Below, piece by piece: positions 10,609-18,936 of a stretch of DNA of 47,200 nucleotides; the first letter of the stretch is position 1; each line of letters starts with the position of its first letter. Origin of the DNA: Archaeoglobus sp. JdFR-27 (GTDB lineage: Archaea; Halobacteriota; Archaeoglobi; Archaeoglobales; Archaeoglobaceae); the NCBI GenBank assembly GCA_002011235.1, contig MTMO01000044.1, forward strand, positions 79,025-126,224, in the 5' to 3' direction. The notes under the pieces are model-generated. The model was not told the origin of the DNA, made no database searches, and saw only the letters and a program-made list of their open reading frames with translations. Both the position numbers and the translations under genes were made by a program.

Positions 10609-11841
10609 CTAGTAGGGTGTTCTCGGATTTATCTCACCCACGATGTTCTTCTTTATAAGCTCTTTGGCCTCCTCAAGCGAAAAATTGCCAAGCAACCACA
10701 TCGTTTTTATTAAAGCAACCTCTGGTAGCATGTCTTCGCCCTCTATCACCCCAGCGTTAATCAGATCTCTGCCCGTATCGTAAACCCTGTCGCATATTCT
10801 ACCCCAGATGCACTGAGATGTCATTACAACGAGTGAGTCATCGCAGATCCTCTTGAGCGTGTCGATCCAGTCCGTTGAGACATGTCCCAGCCCTGTCCCT
10901 TCAAGCACAAAACCCCTGTAGCCCTTGTCATAATAGAAATCAAGAACATCTGGAGGTAAACCCGGGAAAAACTTCACTAGAACACATTTTTCTTCTAACT
11001 TGTCCCTCAAAACCAGCTCCCTCTCGTTCCGTTTGATAAAGTCGATGTTCCATTCGATCTTCCCAGACGGATATTCAACTTTACCGATGGGAAGCTGATT
11101 TACCGATTGGAACGCATCTCTCCTAGAAGTATGGTTCTTTCTAACCTTCACGGCTCGATGGATGTAGCAATAATTATCGCTGGTTGTTGCATGCATTACC
11201 ACTGCAACCTCTCCAAGCTCAGAAGACGCAGCATGAGCAGCACATAACAAATTCATCGTAGCATCACTCGATGGGCGATCGGAGCTTCTCTGGGAGCCCA
11301 CGAAAATGATTGGCACGGGGGTGGATAGCATAAAGGCTATTGCTGAACTTGTGTACGCCATCGTGTCGGTGCCATGGGTAACGATAACCCCATCGTGTCC
11401 ATCTTTTACGCTTTTATAGATCTCATTTGAGAGTTCAATCCAGTTTCTGGGCTTCATGTTCTCTGATAAGATGTTGTAGAGCAGCATCGAATCGATGTTA
11501 CATATTTCCTTGAGTTCGGGAACCTCTGCAAGTATCTCTTCTGAGGAGAATTGGCTAGTAACTGCTCCGGTTCTGTAATCGACCTTGCTCGCGATCGTTC
11601 CGCCAGTTGAAATTATCTTTAAGCTCGGCAAGCCCAGATGTTTCTCAAAAGTTTCTTTAAAGGTGGGAATCGGCTCAACTTCAAAGACCTCGAGTATTTC
11701 ATAATCTTTCAAGCCAATATTGTATCCGTTATCGAGCTTAAGCACAAGATTATCAGACCTCGTGGGCATTACAACCCCTTCGAATACTTTGCCTTTAACC
11801 TTAACCTTTATCCTCTTCCCAATCAACCCATCCAAATCCAT
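10609..11841 (-). CDS. gatD: Glutamyl-tRNA(Gln) amidotransferase subunit D
   Basis: Asparaginase-like subunit of the archaeal GatDE complex that turns Glu-tRNA(Gln) into Gln-tRNA(Gln) by releasing ammonia from glutamine. An N-terminal SH3-like AnsA-fusion domain (residues ~1-70) precedes the asparaginase domain with TGGTIAS near 80 (nucleophilic Thr), HGTDTM near 156 and the Lys-bearing VRKNHTSRR near 235. Length (410 aa) is normal. It follows argH by 11 bases on the minus strand, so the two are probably cotranscribed. GatE is not in this window. The gltX gene in the window supplies the misacylated substrate of this pathway. Confidence 0.96.
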   Translation of the reverse strand: MDLDGLIGKRIKVKVKGKVFEGVVMPTRSDNLVLKLDNGYNIGLKDYEILEVFEVEPIPTFKETFEKHLGLPSLKIISTGGTIASKVDYRTGAVTSQFSSEEILAEVPELKEICNIDSMLLYNILSENMKPRNWIELSNEIYKSVKDGHDGVIVTHGTDTMAYTSSAIAFMLSTPVPIIFVGSQRSSDRPSSDATMNLLCAAHAASSELGEVAVVMHATTSDNYCYIHRAVKVRKNHTSRRDAFQSVNQLPIGKVEYPSGKIEWNIDFIKRNERELVLRDKLEEKCVLVKFFPGLPPDVLDFYYDKGYRGFVLEGTGLGHVSTDWIDTLKRICDDSLVVMTSQCIWGRICDRVYDTGRDLINAGVIEGEDMLPEVALIKTMWLLGNFSLEEAKELIKKNIVGEINPRTPY

Positions 11842-11852
11842 TTAAACCACCA

Positions 11853-13403
11853 TCACGATATAAGTTCCTGAAGTTCTTGGTATAGTCTTTCAAGCGATTG
11901 AGAGGCACTTTCAACCACAGAATCAAGCTCCTCCCACTCAATCTGTAACTTACCGTATCTCTCTTCTATCATTCTTCTTACTTCAGCTTTTGATGGTGAG
12001 CCAATATTTTTCCTCTTTTCTACCAAATTTTCTGGTTCAACAGATAGATCGTCCTTAGAGACTTTATCTTTTATTTTTTCTACATACTCCTCAGCCACTT
12101 TTTCGGCAGCTTCGAGTAAATCTTTCAAGTCTGGATTTGTTTTTCCTTTTAAAGCCAGCTGACCTACGATTCGGTGAGAGATTCTGAATGGAATTCCAGC
12201 CTTTTGGACGAGTATGTCTGCAATATCTGTTGCAGCAGAAAATCCCTTGGAGGCTTTTCTTTCCATTTCATCTGCTTTGAATTCAAGGGTTGATAGCATT
12301 CTCGAAGCTAAAATCGTGCAAATCTCTGCACTTTCCAAACTGAAATACATTAGCGGATTCACCTCCTGGAAATCCCTATTGTATGCAAAGGGCATGGCTT
12401 TGTAGATCATCATAGCAGAACTCAGACTTCCGCAAACCCTCGCTGCTCTCGCCCTAATCAGTTCAGCTATATCGGGATTCTTTTTCTGGGGCATGATGCT
12501 TGATGATGAAGCGAAAGCATCGGAAAGCTCGAGAAAGTTGAATTCTGAACTCCATAGAATAAGTTCTTCAGCGATTCTGCTCAAAGAGAGCATCAGCGAC
12601 GAACAAACGAATATAGTTTCAATGGCAAAATCTCTTGATGCGACAGCATCCATCGTGTTCTCAACTATCCCACCAAATCCCAGTAAGCTAGCAGTAAGCT
12701 CTCTATCGAGCTCAAATGAAGTTGAGGCAAAGGCAGCTGCACCCAAAGGGTTTTTGTTCACCCTTTTGAAGGTCTGAAACGCTCTCTCGTAATCTCTCCA
12801 TAACATGTCATGATAGGCAAGCAGATGATGTGATATCCGAGTTGGTTGGGCATATTGCAGATGGGTGAAGCCCGGAAAAACCACATCTATATTTTCTTTT
12901 GCAAGCCTTAGAATCGTTTCTCTCAGCTCAAGAATCGCCCTTAAGATCGCAAGCAATCTGTCTCTCGCATATAATCGCAAGCAAGCAGCCACCTCATCGT
13001 TTCTCGATCTTGCTGTATGCATTTTTGCAGCACAATTAGTTAGCTCGCTAAGCTTAGCCTCGATAGCCTCATGAACGTCTTCATAGCCTTTATCTAGTTT
13101 TTCAAACCCTTCATCCTTGATTTTCATCAATCCCAGAACGATTTCCCTTGCATCGTTTTTCGTTAAATGTCCTTTTTTGTACAATCCAAGAGTATGGGCA
13201 AAGTCAACGAGTATATCGTAGTAGAAGATGTTTTTATCATCTTCAAGAGACGAAGAAAATTCTAAAGCAAGTTTATCCATCGAGGCTTTGAGGCGACTCC
13301 TGATGATCTCTTTGCTAATTTCATCGTTAATTTTAGTTTTTTTATCTTTTTTATTTTCATTTTTGCCTTCCTCATTTGATTCTTCAAATTCTAATTCCCT
13401 CAT
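11853..13403 (-). CDS. argH: Argininosuccinate lyase
   Basis: Fumarase/aspartase-superfamily enzyme that splits argininosuccinate to arginine and fumarate. The family signature SSSIMPQKKNPD is near residue 300 and TARSRNDEVAACLRL near 131 carries substrate-binding residues. At 516 aa it is slightly long: the first ~35 residues (MRELEFEESNEEGKNENK and following) are a highly charged Lys/Glu extension not typical of the family, and the core may begin nearer IIRSRLKASMDKL. Located 11 bases upstream of gatD; the DUF504 and regulator genes precede it in the same direction with gaps of about 50 bases, so a four-gene unit is possible. Confidence 0.95.
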   Translation of the reverse strand: MRELEFEESNEEGKNENKKDKKTKINDEISKEIIRSRLKASMDKLALEFSSSLEDDKNIFYYDILVDFAHTLGLYKKGHLTKNDAREIVLGLMKIKDEGFEKLDKGYEDVHEAIEAKLSELTNCAAKMHTARSRNDEVAACLRLYARDRLLAILRAILELRETILRLAKENIDVVFPGFTHLQYAQPTRISHHLLAYHDMLWRDYERAFQTFKRVNKNPLGAAAFASTSFELDRELTASLLGFGGIVENTMDAVASRDFAIETIFVCSSLMLSLSRIAEELILWSSEFNFLELSDAFASSSSIMPQKKNPDIAELIRARAARVCGSLSSAMMIYKAMPFAYNRDFQEVNPLMYFSLESAEICTILASRMLSTLEFKADEMERKASKGFSAATDIADILVQKAGIPFRISHRIVGQLALKGKTNPDLKDLLEAAEKVAEEYVEKIKDKVSKDDLSVEPENLVEKRKNIGSPSKAEVRRMIEERYGKLQIEWEELDSVVESASQSLERLYQELQELIS

Positions 13404-13455
13404 TTTATCTTACTCCTAGCAATTTCGTTTTATTTCCAATATAAATTATATAATA

Positions 13456-13737
13456 TCATTCATCATTTTCACCCGTCATCCCACGTTTCTTCCACCAGAC
13501 TTCGCCTTTATAGGTTATTCTCACAATTCTGTGATACGGCAAGGGAGTTTCATCGTCCAGATAGATAAACTTATGTCCTATATCCTTTATCGAGTCCCCA
13601 TCAACTATCCTTGTACCCTTTGGTCTATCGATGAATTCTATTTCTACTTCTCGAATATCTTCTTTCGGATTCCACTTGAAATAATTTAAAAGATCCCTGA
13701 TCGTCCTGAATTTTGAATTTCTGCTCTCATTTCTCAT
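13456..13737 (-). CDS. DUF504 (UPF0248) family protein
   Basis: A 93-residue protein with the DUF504 pattern: RTIRDLLNYFKWNPKED at the N-terminus, a central IEFIDRPKGTRIVDGDSI, and PLPYHRIVRITYKGEVWWKK at the end. The family is archaeal and uncharacterised; occasional links to RNA processing have been suggested, but nothing here proves a role. The start lies in a run of three GAAATGA-like heptamers (13724-13750 region), so the exact ATG is uncertain; ATG 13737 is used. Confidence 0.82.
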   Translation of the reverse strand: MRNESRNSKFRTIRDLLNYFKWNPKEDIREVEIEFIDRPKGTRIVDGDSIKDIGHKFIYLDDETPLPYHRIVRITYKGEVWWKKRGMTGENDE

Positions 13738-13781
13738 TTCTCATTTCAGTTTACTCCAATTTACAATCAAAAAAAAGAAAG

Positions 13782-14297
13782 TTAAATTTCCTCATTTTTT
13801 GCAAGTTCTACAAGCTGGCCCTTTATATTAAGCTTAAGTGACCTCTTTGCAGCGGCCCTTATGAAAAGGGGATCAAGTTGAAGACTCCTGCTTATATGCG
13901 GTACTGACATCCTGCCCACGTTTATTTCCTGAATTATTTTGGAAACTATTTCCTCAAGTTCGTCATCCGGTAGAAAGATAACCTCGAGTATTTTGTTTAG
14001 ATCTTTCAATGAGGCGAAGAAGTTAGCGCTAAGATGAGTATAGCTGACATGATATTCCTTCTCTGGTGTACCTCCAGGGTTCAAGGGCATCCTCCATCTA
14101 ACCTCAAGCATTCCAGCATGCTTCAAGATTTTTAATGCCTCTTCAACACCATCGCCGAATTCTCTCTCCAGTTCCTCATGGGTCATCCATCTGTCAAGCA
14201 GAGATTCATAAACTCTTCTGTATATTTTAGTTGAAAATATCTGAAGAATCGGAACCAGTTCCACGATATCGCTGACGAGCTTTGCCCTTTTTGCCAT
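13782..14297 (-). CDS. ArsR-like winged-helix transcriptional regulator
   Basis: Start fixed at ATG 14297 by a good archaeal ribosome-binding site, GGTGAT at 14306-14301 with a three-base spacer; the frame extends eight codons further but those overlap the RBS. The 171-residue protein has a winged-helix section (IYRRVYESLLDRWMTHEELE through ALKILKHAGMLEVRW, residues ~25-75), a beta-hairpin wing rich in Pro/Gly, and a C-terminal helical part with a second possible HTH (MSVPHISRSLQLDPLFIRAA). It resembles conserved archaeal regulators of unknown ligand; no metal-binding cysteine pattern is seen. It heads the leftward run ending with argH-gatD and may be autoregulatory. Confidence 0.72.
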   Translation of the reverse strand: MAKRAKLVSDIVELVPILQIFSTKIYRRVYESLLDRWMTHEELEREFGDGVEEALKILKHAGMLEVRWRMPLNPGGTPEKEYHVSYTHLSANFFASLKDLNKILEVIFLPDDELEEIVSKIIQEINVGRMSVPHISRSLQLDPLFIRAAAKRSLKLNIKGQLVELAKNEEI

Positions 14298-14453
14298 TCC
14301 ATCACCTTCAAAAATAATCAAAAAAGATTGACCTCTGGGATATTTTTAGTTTTCTATCCTTTTTTGTTTACACTTTGCTTAGCTTCAAAATCTCAAATTA
14401 CAAAAACACGAAAGACATAAAACTCCAGCCGAGAACCATCAAAGGGTGCAATT

Positions 14454-14954
14454 ATGGTTGATGTGAAAGTGAAAAAAGATGCGGGAACTTCCAAAAAATT
14501 GAGACCAGACCTTGATACGTACTTCATGAACATAGCAAAGGTGGTTGCAAAAAGATCGACATGCTTAAGGCAGAATGTTGGGGCGGTTATAGTGAAGGAT
14601 AAAAGAATCCTATCTACGGGTTACAATGGTGCTCCCACGAGTTTACCCCATTGTCTCGATATAGGCTGCTTGAGAGAGGAGCTGAACGTTGCTTCTGGAG
14701 AGAGACATGAACTTTGCAGAGCCGTACATGCTGAGCAGAATGCTATAATCCAAGCTGCAGTCCATGGAGTCAGTATTGTTGGAGGGACACTCTATACAAC
14801 TCATCAACCGTGCATAATGTGTGCAAAAATGATAATTAATGCGAAAATAAAGAAAGTCGTTTACGGAAAAATGTATGCCGATGAGAAAGGACTGGAATTT
14901 CTGAAACAAGCCAATGTAGAATTAGTTTACCGACCATCAAATGAAGAAGATTGA
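14454..14954 (+). CDS. dCMP deaminase / ComE-type zinc deaminase
   Basis: Cytidine-deaminase-fold enzyme (166 aa) that converts dCMP to dUMP for dTTP synthesis. Zinc ligands and the catalytic Glu are in HAEQNAI (His92, Glu94) and PCIMC (Cys120, Cys123). A second zinc-site-like set (His66, Cys67, Cys72 around [12 protein letters not shown]) is also typical of dCMP deaminases. It has its own promoter-like AT-rich upstream region and no close neighbour on the same strand. Confidence 0.93.
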   Translation: MVDVKVKKDAGTSKKLRPDLDTYFMNIAKVVAKRSTCLRQNVGAVIVKDKRILSTGYNGAPTSLPHCLDIGCLREELNVASGERHELCRAVHAEQNAIIQAAVHGVSIVGGTLYTTHQPCIMCAKMIINAKIKKVVYGKMYADEKGLEFLKQANVELVYRPSNEED

Positions 14955-15000
14955 AACGAAAACAAAGAGGCAGTACGAATTAACTGGGAAATCTGGAGCC

Positions 15001-15006
15001 AAAAAA
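15001..15006 (-). terminator. T6 terminator of the H/ACA sRNA
   Basis: Reading on the minus strand, six T residues follow the ACA box by one base; a T-run directly after a structured RNA is the expected archaeal terminator. Confidence 0.6.
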
Positions 15007-15065
15007 GTGTAGCCCACCCTGTGGGATTCCCCTCATCGCTCAGGGAACTCATGGCGGGTGGGCAT
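15007..15065 (-). ncRNA. H/ACA guide sRNA (predicted pseudouridylation guide)
   Basis: On the minus strand a GC-rich hairpin has all parts of an archaeal single-hairpin H/ACA RNA. The lower stem is GCCCACCC (15063-15056) with GGGTGGGC (15019-15012), eight perfect pairs. Above it is a pocket with strands GCCATGAG and TCCCACA, then an upper stem TTCCC/GGGAA closed by a loop TGAGCGATGA that fits a K-loop (CTGA plus GATGA) for L7Ae. After the lower stem comes one base and then ACA (15010-15008). The top of the pocket is 16 bases from the ACA, as the 14-16 rule requires. Predicted target form: 5' UGUGGGA-Psi-N-CUCAUGGC 3' (up to partial pairing). The rRNA site is not identified here. Confidence 0.8.
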
Positions 15066-15084
15066 TCAGAGTTGAATTTACTGG

Positions 15085-15100
15085 TATAAAATTCCTTCGC
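15085..15100 (-). promoter_or_regulatory. BRE/TATA promoter of the H/ACA sRNA
   Basis: Minus-strand GCGAAGGAATTTTATA: purine-rich BRE followed by TATA box AATTTTATA (15093-15085), centred about 25 bases before the first base of the predicted sRNA stem. Confidence 0.65.
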
Positions 15101-15178
15101 GTAAACTGAATTTTGTTGGTTTTTTAAGATTCTAAAAATGCCAAAAATAATTAAATATCCACTGCCAAATTTCTCTCA

Positions 15179-15616
15179 ATGATACGAAAGCTAGCTTTAA
15201 TTCTAATAATCTCAGGGTTTATTCTTATTCTTGCATCCCAGATAAATTCCGGTTCAGATAGAGTTGAGTGGAAAAATTACCGGCAAGCACTCGATCTGGC
15301 AAAAAAGGATGACAAACTCATTTTTATCTATTTCTATTCCGAATCCTGCGAATACTGTAGAGCGATGAGTGATAATGTTTTCTCTGACGAACACATCGCA
15401 AAAATCCTTAACAAAGACTTTGTCCCGGCAAAGGTTAACGTGATGACGGACTCTGCGATCGTTAAGAAATTCATACCTATCTTTAAAGAAAAAAAGGTAT
15501 ATTTTGTTACACCATCCTACATTATCTTGGATTCAAATGAACGGATAATCGACATTAAGAATGGTTATCTCGAAAAAAAAGAGTTCGAGAATTTTATAAT
15601 CAATATAAATAAATAA
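15179..15616 (+). CDS. Membrane-anchored thioredoxin-like protein
   Basis: A 145-residue thioredoxin-fold protein (thioredoxin_7/DsbD-gamma style). Residues 5-22 form an N-terminal signal anchor, placing the domain outside the membrane. The redox motif is CEYC in YSESCEYCRAM near residues 57-60, and the cis-proline is in VTPSYI near residue 113. Probably reduces or oxidises disulfides of extracytoplasmic or membrane proteins. TATA-like AAATATCC lies upstream of ATG. It precedes htpX in the same direction by 45 bases, suggesting a shared envelope quality-control role, though this is inference. Confidence 0.85.
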   Translation: MIRKLALILIISGFILILASQINSGSDRVEWKNYRQALDLAKKDDKLIFIYFYSESCEYCRAMSDNVFSDEHIAKILNKDFVPAKVNVMTDSAIVKKFIPIFKEKKVYFVTPSYIILDSNERIIDIKNGYLEKKEFENFIININK

Positions 15617-15661
15617 TCCAGGTAGGCAGAATTTAAATACAGTAAAATCTATACCTCAATC

Positions 15662-16534
15662 ATGGGATGGATTAGGGACAGGGGTTTAACCCTTAGAATG
15701 TTCTTGACGATGTTCATGCTGGGAATAATATACTTGGCATTCCTTACGATACTTTTTGCATTTGGTGTCGGGTATACAGGGCTGATAATCTTTGCTGGAG
15801 TCTTTCTCTTCCTGCAATACTATTTCTCAGACAAAATTGTGCTTTATGTGAGCGGTGCAAAGATCGTAGATGAAAACGAAGCCCCAGAACTTTACTCAAT
15901 GGTGAGGGAGCTTACAATGGCCGCAAACCTCCCAATGCCAAGGATAGCAATAGTCGACACACCCATGCCCAACGCTTTCGCTACTGGGAGAAATCCAAAA
16001 AATGCTGTCGTTGCCGTCACAACCGGGTTGCTGAAAACGCTAAATAGGGAAGAGATCAAGGCCGTTCTCGCTCATGAGTTAAGCCATGTGAAGAACAGAG
16101 ATGTTGCAGTGATAACCATAGCAAGCTTCCTCTCAACCGTCGCATGGTTTGTGATGAGGTGGGCGATGTTTGCAGGGATGTTCGGAGGTAGAAGAGAGGG
16201 TGGTTCAGCAAACCTCATAATCTTCGGTGTTTCTGCTTTGGTTTGGTTCATAAGTTTCCTCCTTATAAGGGCTCTGAGCAGATACAGGGAGTTTGCTGCT
16301 GATATGGGGGGCGCTTATCTGACAAGAAATCCAAATGCATTGATCTCAGCCTTACTCAAAATTTCTGGGAAGATGGATAAAATCAGGCCAGAGTACAAGA
16401 AAGATGCTGAAGGTTTGAATGCTTTCTACATAATACCTGCCCTCTCAGGAGATTCGATTCTTTCACTTTTCTCAACACACCCACCAATCGAGAAAAGGAT
16501 TGAAAGACTTCAAAAGCTTTCGGTTGAGCTATAA
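15662..16534 (+). CDS. htpX: HtpX membrane zinc metalloprotease
   Basis: M48 family membrane protease (290 aa) for quality control of membrane proteins. Two N-terminal membrane helices (residues ~10-55) precede the zinc motif HELSH at 138-142 (in LAHELSHVKNRD); the third ligand Glu is in REFAADMGG near residue 214. Two further helices lie between them. Length and layout match HtpX. Start ATG 15662 (MGWIRDRG) is typical. Followed by egsA 18 bases downstream. Confidence 0.95.
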   Translation: MGWIRDRGLTLRMFLTMFMLGIIYLAFLTILFAFGVGYTGLIIFAGVFLFLQYYFSDKIVLYVSGAKIVDENEAPELYSMVRELTMAANLPMPRIAIVDTPMPNAFATGRNPKNAVVAVTTGLLKTLNREEIKAVLAHELSHVKNRDVAVITIASFLSTVAWFVMRWAMFAGMFGGRREGGSANLIIFGVSALVWFISFLLIRALSRYREFAADMGGAYLTRNPNALISALLKISGKMDKIRPEYKKDAEGLNAFYIIPALSGDSILSLFSTHPPIEKRIERLQKLSVEL

Positions 16535-16552
16535 CTTTATTGGAGGTTTAAA

Positions 16553-17629
16553 ATGAAGAGAAAACTAAAAAGGGAATTTTTGAACACGGTAGACATGCCC
16601 CTTTTCGTGGAGATTGGAGAAGGGCCAAGAAAGTATATTGGAGATCTCATTGAGAATCTAGACCTCTCAAGCGTTTATCTTATAACCGGAAGGACTTCCT
16701 TTGAGCTTGTAGCATCAAAGATAAAAGAGCGGATCGAGGAAAGCCTGGCAGGAATCTATTTCGTTCAGGGAGGAGGAATGGAAGAGGTAAGAAGGCTTAT
16801 AGTTGATCTTGGTTATAGAGATGTGGACTGTGTTATGGGTGTTGGAGGTGGGAAGGTTCTCGATGTGGCCAAAGTTTTTGCCTCCGAAATGAACATTCCT
16901 TTTATAAGCGTTCCAACAGTTGCATCCCACGATGGTATAGCTTCTCCTATAGCAAGTTTTAAAGAGGGTGGAAAACCGATATCGGTCACGGCAAAGCCGC
17001 CAGCTGCAGTAGTGGCAGATCTCGTAATTTTGCGGCACAGTCCGATAAGGCTTCTAAGATCAGGTTATGGTGATCTGATCTCCAATACCGTAGCAGTCAA
17101 AGACTGGATACTTTCCAGAGAGAAAACAGGAGAAGACTACAATGAGATAGCCGCAAGCATGGCGGTATTGCCTGCAAACCTTATGCTGAGCGCAGCTGAA
17201 AAACTAGACCTGAAGCAGATTAACCATTTGACTATGTTAGTGAGAGGACTCATCTTAAGTGGTGTTGCAATATCAATTGTGGGAAGTAGCAGACCTGCCA
17301 GCGGTTCAGAACACAAATTCAGTCATGCTTTGGACTTTCTTGGATTTGGAAGAGCAACCCACGGGGAGCAAGTTGGCATAGGTTCCATCATAATGGAGTA
17401 CCTTCATGAAAAGCATTATGGTACAGGAAACTGGGAAAGAATGAAGATCTCGCTGGAAAAAATCCAGGCCCCAACTACAGCAAAGGAAATTGGATTGAAA
17501 AAGGAAGAAGTACTACAGGCGCTGATGTATGCGAAAAAGATCAGAACAAAGAGATACACGATTCTTGAAGATGTAAACCCAAGTGAGGAGGATTTTGAGG
17601 TGGTTCTGGCGAAAACAGGTGTTGCCTAA
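16553..17629 (+). CDS. egsA: sn-Glycerol-1-phosphate dehydrogenase
   Basis: Makes sn-glycerol-1-phosphate from dihydroxyacetone phosphate with NAD(P)H, which sets the stereochemistry of archaeal ether lipids. The Rossmann-type GVGGGKVLDVAK motif lies near residue 97; PTVASHDGIASPIAS near 122 contains Asp and neighbouring ligand residues, and the zinc-binding histidines are in the SGSEHKFSHAL (~247) and ATHGEQVG (~265) segments. The 358-aa length is standard. GGAGG lies just upstream of ATG (TTGGAGGTTTAAA). It complements the isoprenoid cluster at 37.6-40.7 kb. Confidence 0.96.
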   Translation: MKRKLKREFLNTVDMPLFVEIGEGPRKYIGDLIENLDLSSVYLITGRTSFELVASKIKERIEESLAGIYFVQGGGMEEVRRLIVDLGYRDVDCVMGVGGGKVLDVAKVFASEMNIPFISVPTVASHDGIASPIASFKEGGKPISVTAKPPAAVVADLVILRHSPIRLLRSGYGDLISNTVAVKDWILSREKTGEDYNEIAASMAVLPANLMLSAAEKLDLKQINHLTMLVRGLILSGVAISIVGSSRPASGSEHKFSHALDFLGFGRATHGEQVGIGSIIMEYLHEKHYGTGNWERMKISLEKIQAPTTAKEIGLKKEEVLQALMYAKKIRTKRYTILEDVNPSEEDFEVVLAKTGVA

Positions 17630-17656
17630 TTCACAATTTTATTTTTGTATTAAAAT

Positions 17657-17947
17657 TTAATCTGATCTATCAACCTGCCTGATTTCAACTTCAACAACAT
17701 CCCCAACCTTTAGATCCATGAGATTATAGCTTTCGTAATCAACTGTAATGAAGGAATCGTACTGCATCTCCTCTAGAGCTTTAACGTATGCCGTACCAAC
17801 CTGTTTTCCAAGCTCTATTATTTTCATCGGATCTGAGAAAATCGAGTCTGGAGCAGGTAGAACAGTTGCATCCTTCTTTAACCGTTTTAACCATAATTGA
17901 ACCGTATCCTCGTCCTTCAACTCGATCTTTATTATTTTGAATCTCAT
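17657..17947 (-). CDS. Conserved hypothetical protein, 96 aa
   Basis: I do not recognise a named family with certainty. The protein is acidic, with a predicted beta-alpha pattern: MRFKIIKIELKDED, a helix through VQLWLKRLKKD, a long helix ELGKQVGTAYVKALEEMQ, and C-terminal strands SFITVDYESYN and VGDVVEVEIRQVDRSD. No cysteines, no membrane segment. Codon use resembles its neighbours and the GDVVEVEI ending suggests a small OB/SH3-like barrel element. It is convergent with egsA with a 27-base gap. Confidence 0.65.
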   Translation of the reverse strand: MRFKIIKIELKDEDTVQLWLKRLKKDATVLPAPDSIFSDPMKIIELGKQVGTAYVKALEEMQYDSFITVDYESYNLMDLKVGDVVEVEIRQVDRSD

Positions 17948-18090
17948 AAGGGAGTGTTTGATGAGAGAGAAGAAATAATTTTTGCTCTTTTGGTTTGTTA
18001 AAATCTCCTTGCTCCTTTGAAAGATAGAAATGATACCTGCTTCTTAGATTTTTGATTTTACGAGATGTGTAAACTTAAGATATATTACTT

Positions 18091-18106
18091 CATGAATACA
18101 TTCATG
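18091..18106. promoter_or_regulatory. 16-bp palindrome in a 293-base intergenic gap
   Basis: CATGAAT-AC-ATTCATG has seven-base perfect arms around a two-base centre, followed by a half-copy GCATTC. It sits in an AT-rich gap (17948-18240) that otherwise shows no gene. The form is that of a dimeric repressor site, but the nearest gene on each side reads away from or ends at this gap, so the controlled gene is unclear. Confidence 0.35.
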
Positions 18107-18240
18107 CATTCTATAACACTTTTCAACCTTTTTATTGAGGTTATTTTGAGGAAATCTCTTAACTTCTGTTCTTCGCAATTAATAGCTGCTTATCTACTAT
18201 TTATAAAAAGTGTCAAGTATAAAAACACAAAACTCAGTTT

Positions 18241-18921
18241 TTAAATCAAACCTAAAAACTCCAACGCCTCAATAACGCCTTCCCCATCCTTTTTGCTTGT
18301 GACTATGTCAGCCATCTCCTTTAGCTTCAAATCCGCATTGGCAACTGCAATCCCGATGCCTGCCGTCTCCAGCAGATCGATGTCATTCTCCGAATCGCCG
18401 ATAGCTGCAAACTCCTTTACGTTGAGACCTAGTTCCTTAGAAATATATTCCAAAGCCTTTCCTTTGCTCACCCTTGCATCAACGATGTGGTAGGCAAAAC
18501 CGGAGTCTATCAGCCTGATCTTATCAAATCCACCTTTTTTCAACGCCTCCCTTCCTTCTTCAAGCTCAAATTTCCTTCTTAGACATACCTCAGACTTTCT
18601 GTACTCTGAATCGAGTAATTCAACCTCAAAGAAATTTCTCAGATACTCTGCTGCCCTAAGGCATTCCACTACATCTCCAAGGACGATATCATCGCCGTCA
18701 TATTCAAATCTAACAACTCCTCCATTTTCGCATATCACAATATCAGAAACACCTATCAGCTTTGCAGTTGTGCGAGCGTAGCATGAGATGTTACCTGTTG
18801 CGAGTACAACGGGAATCTGAAGCTTTCTGATTGCCTCTACCGTCTTGCAGTTTAGGCTCCTATCCTTAAATGTGATTGTCCCATCGATATCTATCGCAAT
18901 CCCTTTTATCTTGAAAACCAT
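18241..18921 (-). CDS. Phosphoglycolate phosphatase, archaeal HAD type
   Basis: HAD hydrolase with Cof/TA0175-type C2 cap (226 aa from ATG 18921; a TTG three codons earlier also keeps frame). Motif I is AIDIDGTIT, motif II ATGNIS, motif III Lys in VSKGKALEYI, and motif IV IGDSENDIDLL. Archaeal members hydrolyse 2-phosphoglycolate, a product of oxidative DNA damage repair, though substrate range is broad. The gene begins 15 bases after the end of the broken histidine-kinase gene upstream, and both are transcribed leftward. Confidence 0.9.
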   Translation of the reverse strand: MVFKIKGIAIDIDGTITFKDRSLNCKTVEAIRKLQIPVVLATGNISCYARTTAKLIGVSDIVICENGGVVRFEYDGDDIVLGDVVECLRAAEYLRNFFEVELLDSEYRKSEVCLRRKFELEEGREALKKGGFDKIRLIDSGFAYHIVDARVSKGKALEYISKELGLNVKEFAAIGDSENDIDLLETAGIGIAVANADLKLKEMADIVTSKKDGEGVIEALEFLGLI

Positions 18922-18936
18922 ACTCAACAAAACAGC

